Origin: Maribacter sp.
GTDB taxonomy: Bacteria > Bacteroidota > Bacteroidia > Flavobacteriales > Flavobacteriaceae
Length of the DNA: 6,191 bases
NCBI GenBank assembly: GCA_003232155.1
Contig: QILY01000049.1
Location: 1-6,191 of the forward strand
Direction of reading: 5' to 3'
The position numbers and the translations under genes are program-made. Below the pieces are notes generated by a model. The model was given only the letters and a program-made list of their open reading frames with translations, was not told the origin of the DNA and did not search any database. Below are positions 1-6,191 of the stretch, piece after piece. The number at the start of each line of letters is the position of its first letter. Position 1 is the first letter of the stretch.

Positions 1-1658
1 GCAATTTTTCCGTTCTCGATCACTAAAATCTGATTTGCTTTTCTGATAGTGCTTAAACGGTGTGCGATAACAAAGGTGGTTCTTCCTTTGGTTAAAGTAG
101 CTAAACTCTTTTGAATGAGAGCCTCACTTTCAGTATCTAGGTTAGAAGTCGCTTCATCTAGAATCAATATTTTAGGATTTGCCAAAATTGCACGAGCAAT
201 GGAAATACGTTGGCGTTGTCCGCCAGAAAGTTTCACGCCCCGTTCTCCTATCAATGTTTCAAGTCCATCTTCAAAACGGTCTGTAAATTCATTTACATAA
301 GCTGCCTTTACAGCTGCTTGCAACTCTTCTTCACTGGCATTGGGTCTTGGGAAAAGGATATTTTGGCGAATAGTACCCTCAAACAAAAATTCATCTTGTA
401 AAACCACGCCTAGATTTTTTCTATAGCTGTTCAGGTTCACTTTGGACACATCTTTTCCATCAATGGATATAATACCCGATTGCGGATTCAAAAAGGTAGC
501 CGCTAAACCAGCGATAGTTGATTTTCCAGAACCTGAACTTCCCACTAGCGCAATAACATCTCCAGATTTTGCTTCGAAACTGATATTGTGCAATACTTCT
601 TTATTTTCTTCATAAGCGAAGGAAACATCATTAAAAACAATATCACCTTTAATGCTATCCAGAACAATGGTACGGTTCTCCTCATCTGATTCAGGAGTCA
701 TATTCATGAGTTCTTCGGTACGGTCGAGTCCGGCTAAAGCTTCCGTCAATTGGCTTCCGATATTACTCATTTGTACAATGGGGGCAATCATCAATCCCAA
801 TAAAAAAGTAAAGGTTAGGAATTCTCCTATTGATAAACTCCCGTTCATTATTTCGTAACCTCCAAGGCCCATAACCCCAGTTGTGGCAACTCCCAATAAA
901 AAAGTAGAAGAGCTTGTCATAAAAGCTGTAGCGGTCAAACTCTTTTTTACATTCTCAAACAGTTTGGCAACTCCTAGTTCAAAGACCTTATTTTCTTGAG
1001 CCTCGGCATTAAAACCTTTAATGACTCGAACACCACCTAAAGTTTCTGTCAGCCTACCGGTAACTTCGGCGTTGATCTTGCCTCTATTTCTAAAAATAGG
1101 CCGTATGAACTTAAAAGCTTTTAAAGCAACTATAGCAAAAATTGCTAACGGAATTAACGTAAAAAGTGTCATTGACCAACTGATGCGAAGTAAGAGAACG
1201 AGTGAGACAATCGCAGTAATAGACCCGCCAACTAGTTGCACGAGTCCGGTACCGATAAGGTTTCGTACACCTTCTACATCACTCATGATACGGGAAACCA
1301 ATGCGCCAGATTTTGTATTATCAAAAAATTGGATGGGTAGCGAAAGCACTTTTTTCTGTACTTGTGCGCGAAGTTCAGAAATTAAAAATTGTGCTTGTAC
1401 GCTCAATATTTTGGTAAGTAGAAAAGAAGTTATCGCCTGAACAGTAATAGCCAAAATAACAGCACCGACCAATAGTTGTAAAAAGTCAATATCTTTGTTT
1501 GGAATGATATCGTCCATTAAATATTTAAGAGACAGTGGTGCAACAAAACTTGCCGCTTTGCTAATTACAATTAAGAACAGCCCAATAAAAACTAATTTAC
1601 GTCTTGGCCAAATAATGGTTTTGAATGCGGTAAGAATACTGACTTTTTTTTCGGCCAT
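1..1658 (-). CDS. MsbA-like ABC exporter, fused permease/ATPase (C-terminus off window)
   Basis: This is a homodimer-type ABC half-exporter of the inner membrane that uses ATP to move a lipid or other hydrophobic compound outward. The start ATG at 1656-1658 gives MAEKKVSIL; it is preceded by an A-rich stretch with no Shine-Dalgarno, as is usual in Bacteroidetes. The 552 visible residues hold six hydrophobic segments, at roughly 22-45, 60-84, 133-157, 160-180, 245-268 and 275-297. The nucleotide-binding domain follows: A-loop aromatic near Y349, Walker A GSSGSGKST (373-381), Q-loop Q421, signature LSGGQ (477-481), Walker B ILILDEAT with D501/E502, and H-loop H533. All catalytic motifs are intact. 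Family members are usually about 580-600 residues, so roughly 30-45 C-terminal residues lie left of position 1. The substrate cannot be read from the sequence: lipid A-type flipping or multidrug export are both possible, so no gene name is given. It is divergent from the acylase gene at 2193. Confidence 0.95.
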   Translation of the reverse strand, partial: MAEKKVSILTAFKTIIWPRRKLVFIGLFLIVISKAASFVAPLSLKYLMDDIIPNKDIDFLQLLVGAVILAITVQAITSFLLTKILSVQAQFLISELRAQVQKKVLSLPIQFFDNTKSGALVSRIMSDVEGVRNLIGTGLVQLVGGSITAIVSLVLLLRISWSMTLFTLIPLAIFAIVALKAFKFIRPIFRNRGKINAEVTGRLTETLGGVRVIKGFNAEAQENKVFELGVAKLFENVKKSLTATAFMTSSSTFLLGVATTGVMGLGGYEIMNGSLSIGEFLTFTFLLGLMIAPIVQMSNIGSQLTEALAGLDRTEELMNMTPESDEENRTIVLDSIKGDIVFNDVSFAYEENKEVLHNISFEAKSGDVIALVGSSGSGKSTIAGLAATFLNPQSGIISIDGKDVSKVNLNSYRKNLGVVLQDEFLFEGTIRQNILFPRPNASEEELQAAVKAAYVNEFTDRFEDGLETLIGERGVKLSGGQRQRISIARAILANPKILILDEATSNLDTESEALIQKSLATLTKGRTTFVIAHRLSTIRKANQILVIENGKI

Positions 1659-1887
1659 TTTATTATTTTATTTTTTGAGATAGGTCTAGACAGTACTTGA
1701 TTAGATAATAAGCTGCAAGTTACCTGAAATTATAGAGAATTAAACCCGAATTATGCATCAAGTTGAAATGTTAGCACACTAAAATAAATATGTTGTCTTT
1801 GAAAAGAAGATTTTAAAATCTCTTGGCTTAACCCGCATTATTCGCGGATATTCTATTCCAAAACCAAACTACCTGCTATAATTGAAA

Positions 1888-1910
1888 ACCTGCCTGCCGG
1901 TCAGGCAGGT
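1888..1910. repeat. CCTGCC-type GC-rich hairpin, copy 1
   Basis: The arms acctgcctg (1888-1896) and caggcaggt (1902-1910) form a perfect 9-bp stem with a 5-base loop, ccggt. The hairpin is strikingly GC-rich against its AT-rich surroundings. From memory, palindromes built on CCTGCC/GGCAGG are abundant in intergenic regions of marine flavobacteria and behave as a REP-like dispersed repeat. A second related copy lies 71 bases further on. No T-tract follows, so it does not look like a simple intrinsic terminator. Confidence 0.75.
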
Positions 1911-1981
1911 GCTCGAAATTTGTTTAGCTCAAAATTGGGCTACAATTCTTTCTCTAAAAAACCTCTGCGCTTCTCAATTCT

Positions 1982-2005
1982 ACCTGCCTTTGCCGGCAGG
2001 CAGGT
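1982..2005. repeat. CCTGCC-type GC-rich hairpin, copy 2
   Basis: The arms acctgcct (1982-1989) and aggcaggt (1998-2005) pair over 8 bp, and the core tgccggca (1991-1998) is itself a palindrome. The outer arms share the sequence of copy 1 at 1888-1910 while the centre differs. That indicates the stem is what is conserved. Both copies lie inside the 226-bp inverted-repeat element. Confidence 0.75.
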
Positions 2006-2052
2006 TAGTACTTTGGCTTTTCATAACGAAAACCCGTGAATAATGCGGGTTA

Positions 2053-2091
2053 AAAACGAAAAGAGCTATATGCGCAAGACGTTTTCGTTTT
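2053..2091. repeat. Perfect 10-bp inverted repeat beside the 226-bp element
   Basis: The arms aaaacgaaaa (2053-2062) and ttttcgtttt (2082-2091) are exact reverse complements, 19 bases apart. The first arm overlaps the last base of the 226-bp element. The stem is AT-rich and no T-tract follows the second arm, so an intrinsic terminator is not clear. It may be an operator-like site about 100 bases upstream of the acylase start, part of a larger repeat unit, or chance in AT-rich DNA. Confidence 0.4.
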
Positions 2092-2192
2092 CGGGCTCAC
2101 ATTCTTTTGGTTCTTCAGGGGGTGGCTCAAACTGTAGTTGGTAGCTTTTGTCAACAAAGTTTTTGATGTATCTTCATAGTTCAAAATAAAAA

Positions 2193-4400
2193 ATGATGAA
2201 TCGTATACTTCTATTGTTATCCCTTGTTCTGATTTTTTCTTGCAAAACTAAAAATGAAACCACGCCCCAAGTTAATTACAACGATTTAAGCTTAAAAGAA
2301 AAAGCAGAGAGAGTGACCATAATTCGTGATGATTATGGTGTGCCACATATTTATGGTAAAACGGATGCTGATGCTGTTTTTGGCCTTTTATATGCGCAGT
2401 GCGAAGATGATTTTAATCGGGTAGAGCAAAATTATATATGGGCTACCGGTCGTTTGGCAGAAGTTGAAGGTGAGGATGCTATTTATAGTGATTTAAGAGC
2501 TAAGCTTTTTATGACCGAAGAAGAGGCCAAAGTCAATTATGGGAAAAGTCCAGATTGGTTGAAAAAACTATGTGACGCTTTCGCGGATGGAATTAATTAC
2601 TATCTGGAAACCCACCCAGCAGTAAAACCTAGGTTGCTCACCCATTTTGAGCCTTGGATGCCAATGTACTTTAGTGAAGGCTCCATTGGGGGGGATATTG
2701 AACGTATTCGTACCAGTAAAATCAAGGCTTTTTATGAAAGCGGGATGCAAATCCCAATAGCCGATGAACTTCAAATAAAAAAGAGAGAAGAAATGGCAGA
2801 GCCACAAGGTTCTAACGGAATTGCTGTTTCTGGAAAGTTGACTAAATCTGGGAATGCGATGTTGCTTATAAATCCGCATACCTCATTCTATTTTCGGGGA
2901 GAAGTGCATGTAGTTAGTGAAGAAGGTTTGAATGCTTATGGAGCAGTTACTTGGGGGCAATTTTTTGTGTATCAAGGTTTTAATGAAAAGACAGGTTGGA
3001 TGCATACTTCTACTTATACGGATGTAATGGATGAATTTAAAGAAAACATTATTAATATAGAGGGTAACATTGCTTATCAATATGGAGAGGAATTGCGACC
3101 TGTTGAGGTTTCTGAAATCACATTGAAGTTTAAAGATGGCGATAGCCAAAAAACCCGAACTTTTCCTGCATACCATACCCATCATGGTCCTATAACACAT
3201 ATGGTAGATGGTCGATGGACAGCTTCTGCTATGATGTGGGAACCCGTAAAAGCATTGGAGCAATCTTTTGTACGAACTAAAAAGGATGGTTACAAAGGGT
3301 TTCGCGAAATGATGGACATCCGTACCAATTCCAGTAACAATACCGTCTATGCCGATGCTGAGGGAAATATCGCTTATTTTCATGGCAACTTTGTTCCTAA
3401 ACGTGACGCTTCTTTTGATTATTCTAAACCTGTTGATGGTAGCAACCCTAAAACGGATTGGCAAGGTTTGCACACGGTTGATGAAAATATTGGTTTGCTG
3501 AATCCTGAAAACGGATGGTTACAGAATTGTAACTCCACCCCTTATACAGCTGCGTTGGAATTCAGTCCAAAGAAAGAGAACTACCCTAATTATATGTCTA
3601 TTGATAGAGAGAATTTTCGTGGGGTTCACGCAATAGGTTTATTAAAAGATAAAAAGGATTTTACTTTAGACGGATTAATTGAATTGGCGCATGACCCTTA
3701 TTTGCCAGCATTTGAGGCTTTAATTCCGAGATTAATAAAGGCTTATAACCGACATGATGATAAAAACCCGAAATTAAGAGAGGCTATTGAAACACTAGAA
3801 AAGTGGGATTATAAAACCGCTAAGGAATCTGTAGCCATGACCTTGTCCCATTATTATGGAACGAAATGTTTGCAGTTGGAATTGTCGGGGAAAATGAAAA
3901 AAAGACCCACACAAATAGAATTGTTCAATACTGTTGAAAATTATATTTCATATGGGTCAATGCTTAAACTTTTTGAAGAAGTTATAGACCAATTAACCGT
4001 TGATTTTGGCACATGGAAAATGCCCTGGGGCGAAGTAAATCGATATCAACGTTTAAACGGTGATATTCGTCAGCCTTTTGATGATAACAAACCTAGTATA
4101 CCCATAGGTTTCGCTTCTGGTCGGTGGGGCGCCTTGGCAGCGTATGGAGCACGATATACTAATAATACCAAAAAGATTTATGGTACTCGTGGCAATAGCT
4201 TTGTAGCGGTGGTAGAGTTTGGTGATAAAGTAAAAGCAAAAACAATTCTTGCAGGTGGGCAAAGTGGAGACCCAAATTCACCCTATTTTGATGACCAAAT
4301 TCAAAAATATGCGGATATAGAATGGAAAGATGTGCCTTATTATAAGGAAGATGTTTTACAACGGGCTAAAGAGACCTATCGACCGGGAGAAAGAAAATAA
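2193..4400 (+). CDS. Penicillin acylase / AHL acylase-family lipoprotein (Ntn hydrolase)
   Basis: This enzyme is predicted to hydrolyse an N-acyl amide bond, in an acyl-homoserine lactone, acyl amino acid or beta-lactam. The substrate is not determinable here. The 735-residue length is normal for the family. Residues 1-16 form a hydrophobic leader and LIFSC places the lipid-modified Cys at 17, predicting a membrane-anchored periplasmic or surface lipoprotein. The alpha-chain region holds GVPHIYG (49-55) and AQCEDDFNRVE (68-78), both typical of the family. Autoproteolysis should occur before Ser207 in QGSNGIAVSG (205-214), making Ser207 the beta-chain N-terminal nucleophile. His229 in NPHTSF falls at beta23, the position of the active-site His in PvdQ-type AHL acylases; penicillin G acylase has Gln there. 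Asn447 in QNCNSTP falls at beta241 and is the candidate oxyanion-hole Asn. Two ATGs (2193, 2196) begin the frame and the choice between them is arbitrary. No Shine-Dalgarno is seen. It stands alone, divergent from the exporter and convergent with the gene at 4706-5356. Confidence 0.93.
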   Translation: MMNRILLLLSLVLIFSCKTKNETTPQVNYNDLSLKEKAERVTIIRDDYGVPHIYGKTDADAVFGLLYAQCEDDFNRVEQNYIWATGRLAEVEGEDAIYSDLRAKLFMTEEEAKVNYGKSPDWLKKLCDAFADGINYYLETHPAVKPRLLTHFEPWMPMYFSEGSIGGDIERIRTSKIKAFYESGMQIPIADELQIKKREEMAEPQGSNGIAVSGKLTKSGNAMLLINPHTSFYFRGEVHVVSEEGLNAYGAVTWGQFFVYQGFNEKTGWMHTSTYTDVMDEFKENIINIEGNIAYQYGEELRPVEVSEITLKFKDGDSQKTRTFPAYHTHHGPITHMVDGRWTASAMMWEPVKALEQSFVRTKKDGYKGFREMMDIRTNSSNNTVYADAEGNIAYFHGNFVPKRDASFDYSKPVDGSNPKTDWQGLHTVDENIGLLNPENGWLQNCNSTPYTAALEFSPKKENYPNYMSIDRENFRGVHAIGLLKDKKDFTLDGLIELAHDPYLPAFEALIPRLIKAYNRHDDKNPKLREAIETLEKWDYKTAKESVAMTLSHYYGTKCLQLELSGKMKKRPTQIELFNTVENYISYGSMLKLFEEVIDQLTVDFGTWKMPWGEVNRYQRLNGDIRQPFDDNKPSIPIGFASGRWGALAAYGARYTNNTKKIYGTRGNSFVAVVEFGDKVKAKTILAGGQSGDPNSPYFDDQIQKYADIEWKDVPYYKEDVLQRAKETYRPGERK

Positions 4401-4558
4401 TACAAATTCCTAAATTGGTTATTTTCCAAAGTCATAGAGAGGGAAAAGAGGCTCACAGAGAAGAATGGCCACGGGTTTCACGAATTCCCACTAGTGTTAA
4501 GTCAAGGCTGAAATGTTGGGTAAGGCAATCGTGGATTTTGTGCTAGGCCAGGGCACGA

Positions 4559-4574
4559 CATAGCGAGAGCTATG
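4559..4574. repeat. Perfect 6-bp hairpin with GAGA loop
   Basis: The arms catagc (4559-4564) and gctatg (4569-4574) pair perfectly around the four-base loop gaga, a GNRA-type tetraloop if transcribed from the plus strand. It lies inside the element at 4489-4657. The same tagc/gcta core recurs 30-40 bases downstream. Confidence 0.55.
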
Positions 4575-4603
4575 GGCGAGGTGAAGCGGTGGCAGAAGCA
4601 TAG

Positions 4604-4615
4604 CCGTAGCTACGG
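4604..4615. repeat. 12-bp perfect palindrome ccgtagctacgg
   Basis: The sequence ccgtagctacgg equals its own reverse complement. The overlapping tagc-cgta-gcta (4601-4612) gives an alternative 4-bp hairpin related to the one at 4559-4574. It lies in the right half of the 4489-4657 element. It could be a protein-binding palindrome or a stem in an RNA. Confidence 0.55.
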
Positions 4616-4705
4616 AATTATTTTTTAACGAAGGCATGGCGCGACTTGACACTAATGTATTTTGGTATTTATGGGGTATTCAGTTTGCCCAACTGTCAAC
4701 TGTTT

Positions 4706-5356
4706 CTACTCCTTAGTAATAATAAACGTAGCCTTAGATCCGGCAGAAAGCAACCATTTGTTAGAATAAATTAGTTGTCCTTTGTCATCATAAACATCTA
4801 CTTGTGCAGTATTTGGTGCTGAAGAACCCTCATTGAGCGCTACGAAATCGATTCGGTTAAAACCCTTTTTTAAATCTACATTTATTCCTTTAAAAACAGC
4901 TGTCAAAAGTATATTTGGGTCCGCAACTACACCGTTCACAATTATTTTTACACGATCACCATCAACATATTCATGATCACGGCATAGAATACCTACAAAT
5001 TTCCCATTATTTTTTATATCGCCTAAATATTGGTCTCCAAAACGTTTTGAAGAACCTTTTCCACTGTTTTCCCTTGGCCCGACCTTAGGGTCAATTTTCA
5101 TTCCCGTTCCAGCTTGTACCAATTTTCTTTCTGGAAGCATTTTTACAGGATTTCTACCATCAAGGTTTATGTTGATTTGAGATTGATTTTTTATTGCTGA
5201 TGGTATTTTTAATGCCAAGCCTTTATTCGGAGTACCTTTTTTATCGAGCTTGTTAGCTGCTTCAATTTTTAAAGGTTTTACAGTAGGGATATCGGTTTGC
5301 GACCATCCTAAAAATGGCAGAAAAAATAATGGTATAGCTATAAGTATTAATCTCAT
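4706..5356 (-). CDS. Small secreted protein of unknown function
   Basis: The 216-residue product begins with a typical signal peptide: MRLI, then a hydrophobic stretch to about residue 17, then WSQ (18-20). Cleavage is probable after Gln20. Export to the periplasm or outside is therefore likely. No lipobox is present. Residues 21-105 are polar and rich in Lys, Pro, Gly and Asn, suggesting a flexible linker. Residues 106-214 look like one beta-rich domain, with YVDGDRVKIIVNG (130-142), FNRIDFVALNEG (166-177) and APNTAQVDVYDDKG (180-193). From memory, a DGDxVxIxxNG ... NxGxxxPNTA pattern recurs in secreted Bacteroidetes proteins, often as an adhesion-like or binding domain; I could not verify this. 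There is a single Cys, at 125. No enzyme motif was recognised. The start ATG has no Shine-Dalgarno. The gene lies directly beside a decayed transposase and is convergent with the acylase. Confidence 0.82.
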   Translation of the reverse strand: MRLILIAIPLFFLPFLGWSQTDIPTVKPLKIEAANKLDKKGTPNKGLALKIPSAIKNQSQININLDGRNPVKMLPERKLVQAGTGMKIDPKVGPRENSGKGSSKRFGDQYLGDIKNNGKFVGILCRDHEYVDGDRVKIIVNGVVADPNILLTAVFKGINVDLKKGFNRIDFVALNEGSSAPNTAQVDVYDDKGQLIYSNKWLLSAGSKATFIITKE

Positions 5357-5532
5357 ACGTTTTATAACAGTCGGAAAATCAGTGTAAAAATAACAAATAC
5401 CCTGCCATAGGTAGCCAAATAGCTGTTAAATTCGATAAGTGGGCAGGTGTAAGCGAAGTAGAACGATTAAAATTGCAAAATGATTGATTATAGGCAAGCT
5501 CTATTGACTTTTTTTGATCGATCTTCCTTGCA
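5357..5532. other. Upstream region of the secreted-protein gene and remnant IS end
   Basis: These 176 bases lie between the start of the minus-strand secreted-protein gene and the last recognisable transposase codons. They should contain the promoter of the secreted-protein gene and, if preserved, the downstream end of the insertion sequence. No terminal inverted repeat can be assigned because the other end is outside the window. A minus-strand frame stays open to a stop at 5379-5381 but has no credible start or known motif, so it is not called as a gene. Confidence 0.5.
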
Positions 5533-6191
5533 CTAAGTGAAAATTTGTGGTTTCAAACTCGGTCTTGATTTTTCTTTGTTCGATTTTTTCTGTGCCTCTG
5601 TCAAGGGGCTGTTTTTATGCCTTTTTTCATGTACTTTAGTGATCATATTGTATTTTTTGATCGTCTTTTCCTGCTCCTTTCCCGTATAGGCACTATCTGC
5701 CCAAAGGTCTTGGTTCTTCCTTTTCGGTCAATATAAGCCCTCCAGTGCCTGTGAACCGCGTATTGAGGCGTCCGTTGTTGCATAGGTGTCGATGAACTTA
5801 TGCTTATTATCCACCTTTGCATGGTTTTTATATCCATAATAAGTCTGGTCGTTCTTTTTTGTCCAACGGGCATCCACATCTTTTTGGCGTTTCTTATTGG
5901 GTCTGCCATCCCACTCTTTTGGCGTTTTCCCTTCTTTTTTTCTTTGTTCTTATCTTTGCCATTGCTTTGGCGGGGGGCTTTCACAAAACTGGCACCGATA
6001 ATCTTGCCTTCATGGGCAATCAAGTCCATGGTTTTCCAACAAGGTGGTGAATTTTTCGAAAAGTTCTTTTTCAATCCCTTTTTCTATCAATTTGTTCCTA
6101 AAGGGCCAAACTGTCTTTTTCTCTGGATCCCTGTCATTTAATGACAGACCCAAAAAACGACAGAATGTCAATCTATCCAATATTTGATATT
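5533..6191 (-). pseudogene. Decayed IS5-family transposase (5' part off window)
   Basis: Read on the minus strand, three successive frames together give one IS5-family DDE transposase. Frame A (from 6189) contains DRLTFCRFLGLSLNDRDPEK and FEKFTTLLENHGL. One extra base at about 6021 shifts into frame B, with IAHEGKIIGASFVKAPRQ. Loss of one A in the run at about 5925-5928 shifts into frame C, with ARWTKKNDQTYYGYKNHAKV and KHKFIDTYATTDAS. A stop at 5728-5730 interrupts frame C, which then resumes with DLWADSAYTGKEQEKTIKKY and PLTEAQKKSNKEKSR and ends at 5533-5535. The expected first catalytic Asp in KIIDASFV is Gly (codon 5994-5996). The second Asp, in ADSAY (codon 5695-5697), remains. The region with the third residue, RVEHVFG, is missing or scrambled. 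The gene is not functional. The N-terminus and that end of the insertion sequence lie beyond 6191. Confidence 0.9.

Larger units (their letters stand above)
1828..2053. repeat. 226-bp element bounded by 20-bp terminal inverted repeats (MITE-like)
   Basis: The left end, 1828-1847, reads ttaacccgcattattcgcgg. The right end, 2034-2053, is its reverse complement with 19 of 20 positions matching (one G/A difference). Inside lie two GC-rich hairpins, at 1888-1910 and 1982-2005. There is no open reading frame of note between the ends. Size, terminal repeats and absence of coding capacity fit a non-autonomous transposable element or a dispersed structured repeat. TA lies just inside each end, as expected for an IS630/mariner-type TA target, but TA is its own reverse complement, so this is not independent evidence. 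No other target duplication was recognised. A long-range stem of an RNA is the alternative reading. The ends are unlike those of the element at 4489-4657. Confidence 0.6.
1659..2192. other. Divergent intergenic region, 534 bases
   Basis: This region separates the minus-strand exporter from the plus-strand acylase and should hold both promoters. No coding region is supported. A 226-bp inverted-repeat element fills 1828-2053, and a separate 10-bp inverted repeat abuts it at 2053-2091. The remaining parts, 1659-1827 and 2092-2192, are AT-rich. I looked for the Bacteroidetes -7 motif TAnnTTTG with an upstream TTG at about 19 bases and found no convincing pair for either gene. The element therefore sits between the two genes without clearly interrupting a promoter that I can identify. 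Confidence 0.7.
4489..4657. repeat. About 169-bp inverted-repeat element with internal hairpins
   Basis: The left end cactagtgttaagtc (4489-4503) is matched by the reverse complement of 4643-4657 at 13 of 15 positions. The interior is more GC-rich than the neighbouring genes and has no coding capacity. It carries two compact palindromes at 4559-4574 and 4604-4615, both built around tagc/gcta. The arrangement suggests a small non-autonomous mobile element or a dispersed structured repeat inserted in a safe site between two convergent genes. Its ends do not resemble those of the element at 1828-2053, so it is a separate family. The exact borders are inferred from the inverted repeats and no target duplication could be established. 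Confidence 0.5.
4401..4705. other. Convergent intergenic region, 305 bases
   Basis: This region lies between the stops of the acylase (4400) and the minus-strand secreted-protein gene (4706). It is mostly occupied by the inverted-repeat element at 4489-4657. No reading frame worth calling was found. A 5-bp stem cagtt/aactg with a 5-base loop sits at 4681-4695, where a minus-strand terminator would be expected, but it is short and lacks a T-tract, so it is not called. No clear terminator was found just after the acylase either. Confidence 0.7.

Noticed and set aside
1021..1440. Plus-strand 139-residue reading frame
   Set aside because: It is antisense to the membrane domain of the ABC exporter, whose frame is supported by intact ATPase motifs.
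2142..2150. tagcttttg as a Bacteroidetes TAnnTTTG -7 promoter motif for the acylase
   Set aside because: The last base of the motif is off by one position and no TTG lies at the usual distance upstream; the nearest is about 32 bases away.
2883..3473. Minus-strand 196-residue reading frame opposite the acylase
   Set aside because: It lies wholly inside the acylase gene in antisense, has no recognisable domain, and the acylase frame is strongly supported by family motifs.
4681..4695. cagtt/aactg stem as a terminator of the minus-strand secreted-protein gene
   Set aside because: The stem is only 5 bp and no T-tract follows on the minus strand.
5379..5535. Minus-strand open stretch after the transposase remnant (contains SIELAYNQSFCNFNRS)
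   Set aside because: It has no credible start codon, no known motif and no clear match to the expected transposase C-terminus, so it is probably chance or scrambled remnant.
5923..6021. Programmed frameshifting of the transposase
   Set aside because: Two shifts of opposite sense, an additional in-frame stop, a missing catalytic Asp and a lost C-terminal motif are better explained by decay.
5643..6074. Minus-strand 143-residue reading frame as an independent gene
   Set aside because: Only its first part (to about 5928) is in the transposase frame. After the deleted A it runs out of frame with the family, so it is a product of the frameshifts.
5800..6141. Plus-strand 113-residue hydrophobic reading frame that resembles a membrane protein
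   Set aside because: It is the antisense of the decayed transposase. Its Phe/Leu richness comes from the Lys/Glu-rich transposase codons on the other strand.

Overview
The window looks like chromosomal DNA of a marine-type Bacteroidetes, most likely Flavobacteriaceae. The base composition is AT-rich and start codons are preceded by A-rich stretches without a Shine-Dalgarno sequence. Secreted proteins carry typical Bacteroidetes signals, one a lipobox ending FSC and one a leader ending WSQ. The broken transposase also resembles IS5-family proteins common in that phylum. The assignment rests on these features only; no marker gene is present.

Layout from left to right: (1) 1-1658, minus strand, an MsbA-like ABC exporter with fused membrane and ATPase domains, cut at its C-terminus by the window edge. 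(2) 1659-2192, a divergent intergenic region of 534 bases holding a 226-bp repeat element with 20-bp terminal inverted repeats (19/20 match) and two internal CCTGCC-type hairpins. (3) 2193-4400, plus strand, a lipoprotein penicillin-acylase/AHL-acylase-type Ntn hydrolase with recognisable autoprocessing Ser207 and His229 (beta23). (4) 4401-4705, a convergent intergenic region filled mainly by a second, unrelated inverted-repeat element of about 169 bp. (5) 4706-5356, minus strand, a small secreted protein of unknown function. (6) 5533-6191, minus strand, a decayed IS5-family transposase with two frameshifts, an in-frame stop and a lost catalytic Asp, continuing past the right edge.

The genes do not form an operon: the exporter and acylase diverge, and the acylase converges on the secreted-protein gene. 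The acylase probably acts in the periplasm or at the outer membrane on an N-acyl amide. The exporter moves a lipid or other hydrophobic substrate across the inner membrane. No functional link between them is shown by the sequence. I found no convincing new multi-gene system. The most unusual material is non-coding: two structured inverted-repeat elements without a coding region, plus the fossil insertion sequence, all within about 4.4 kb.
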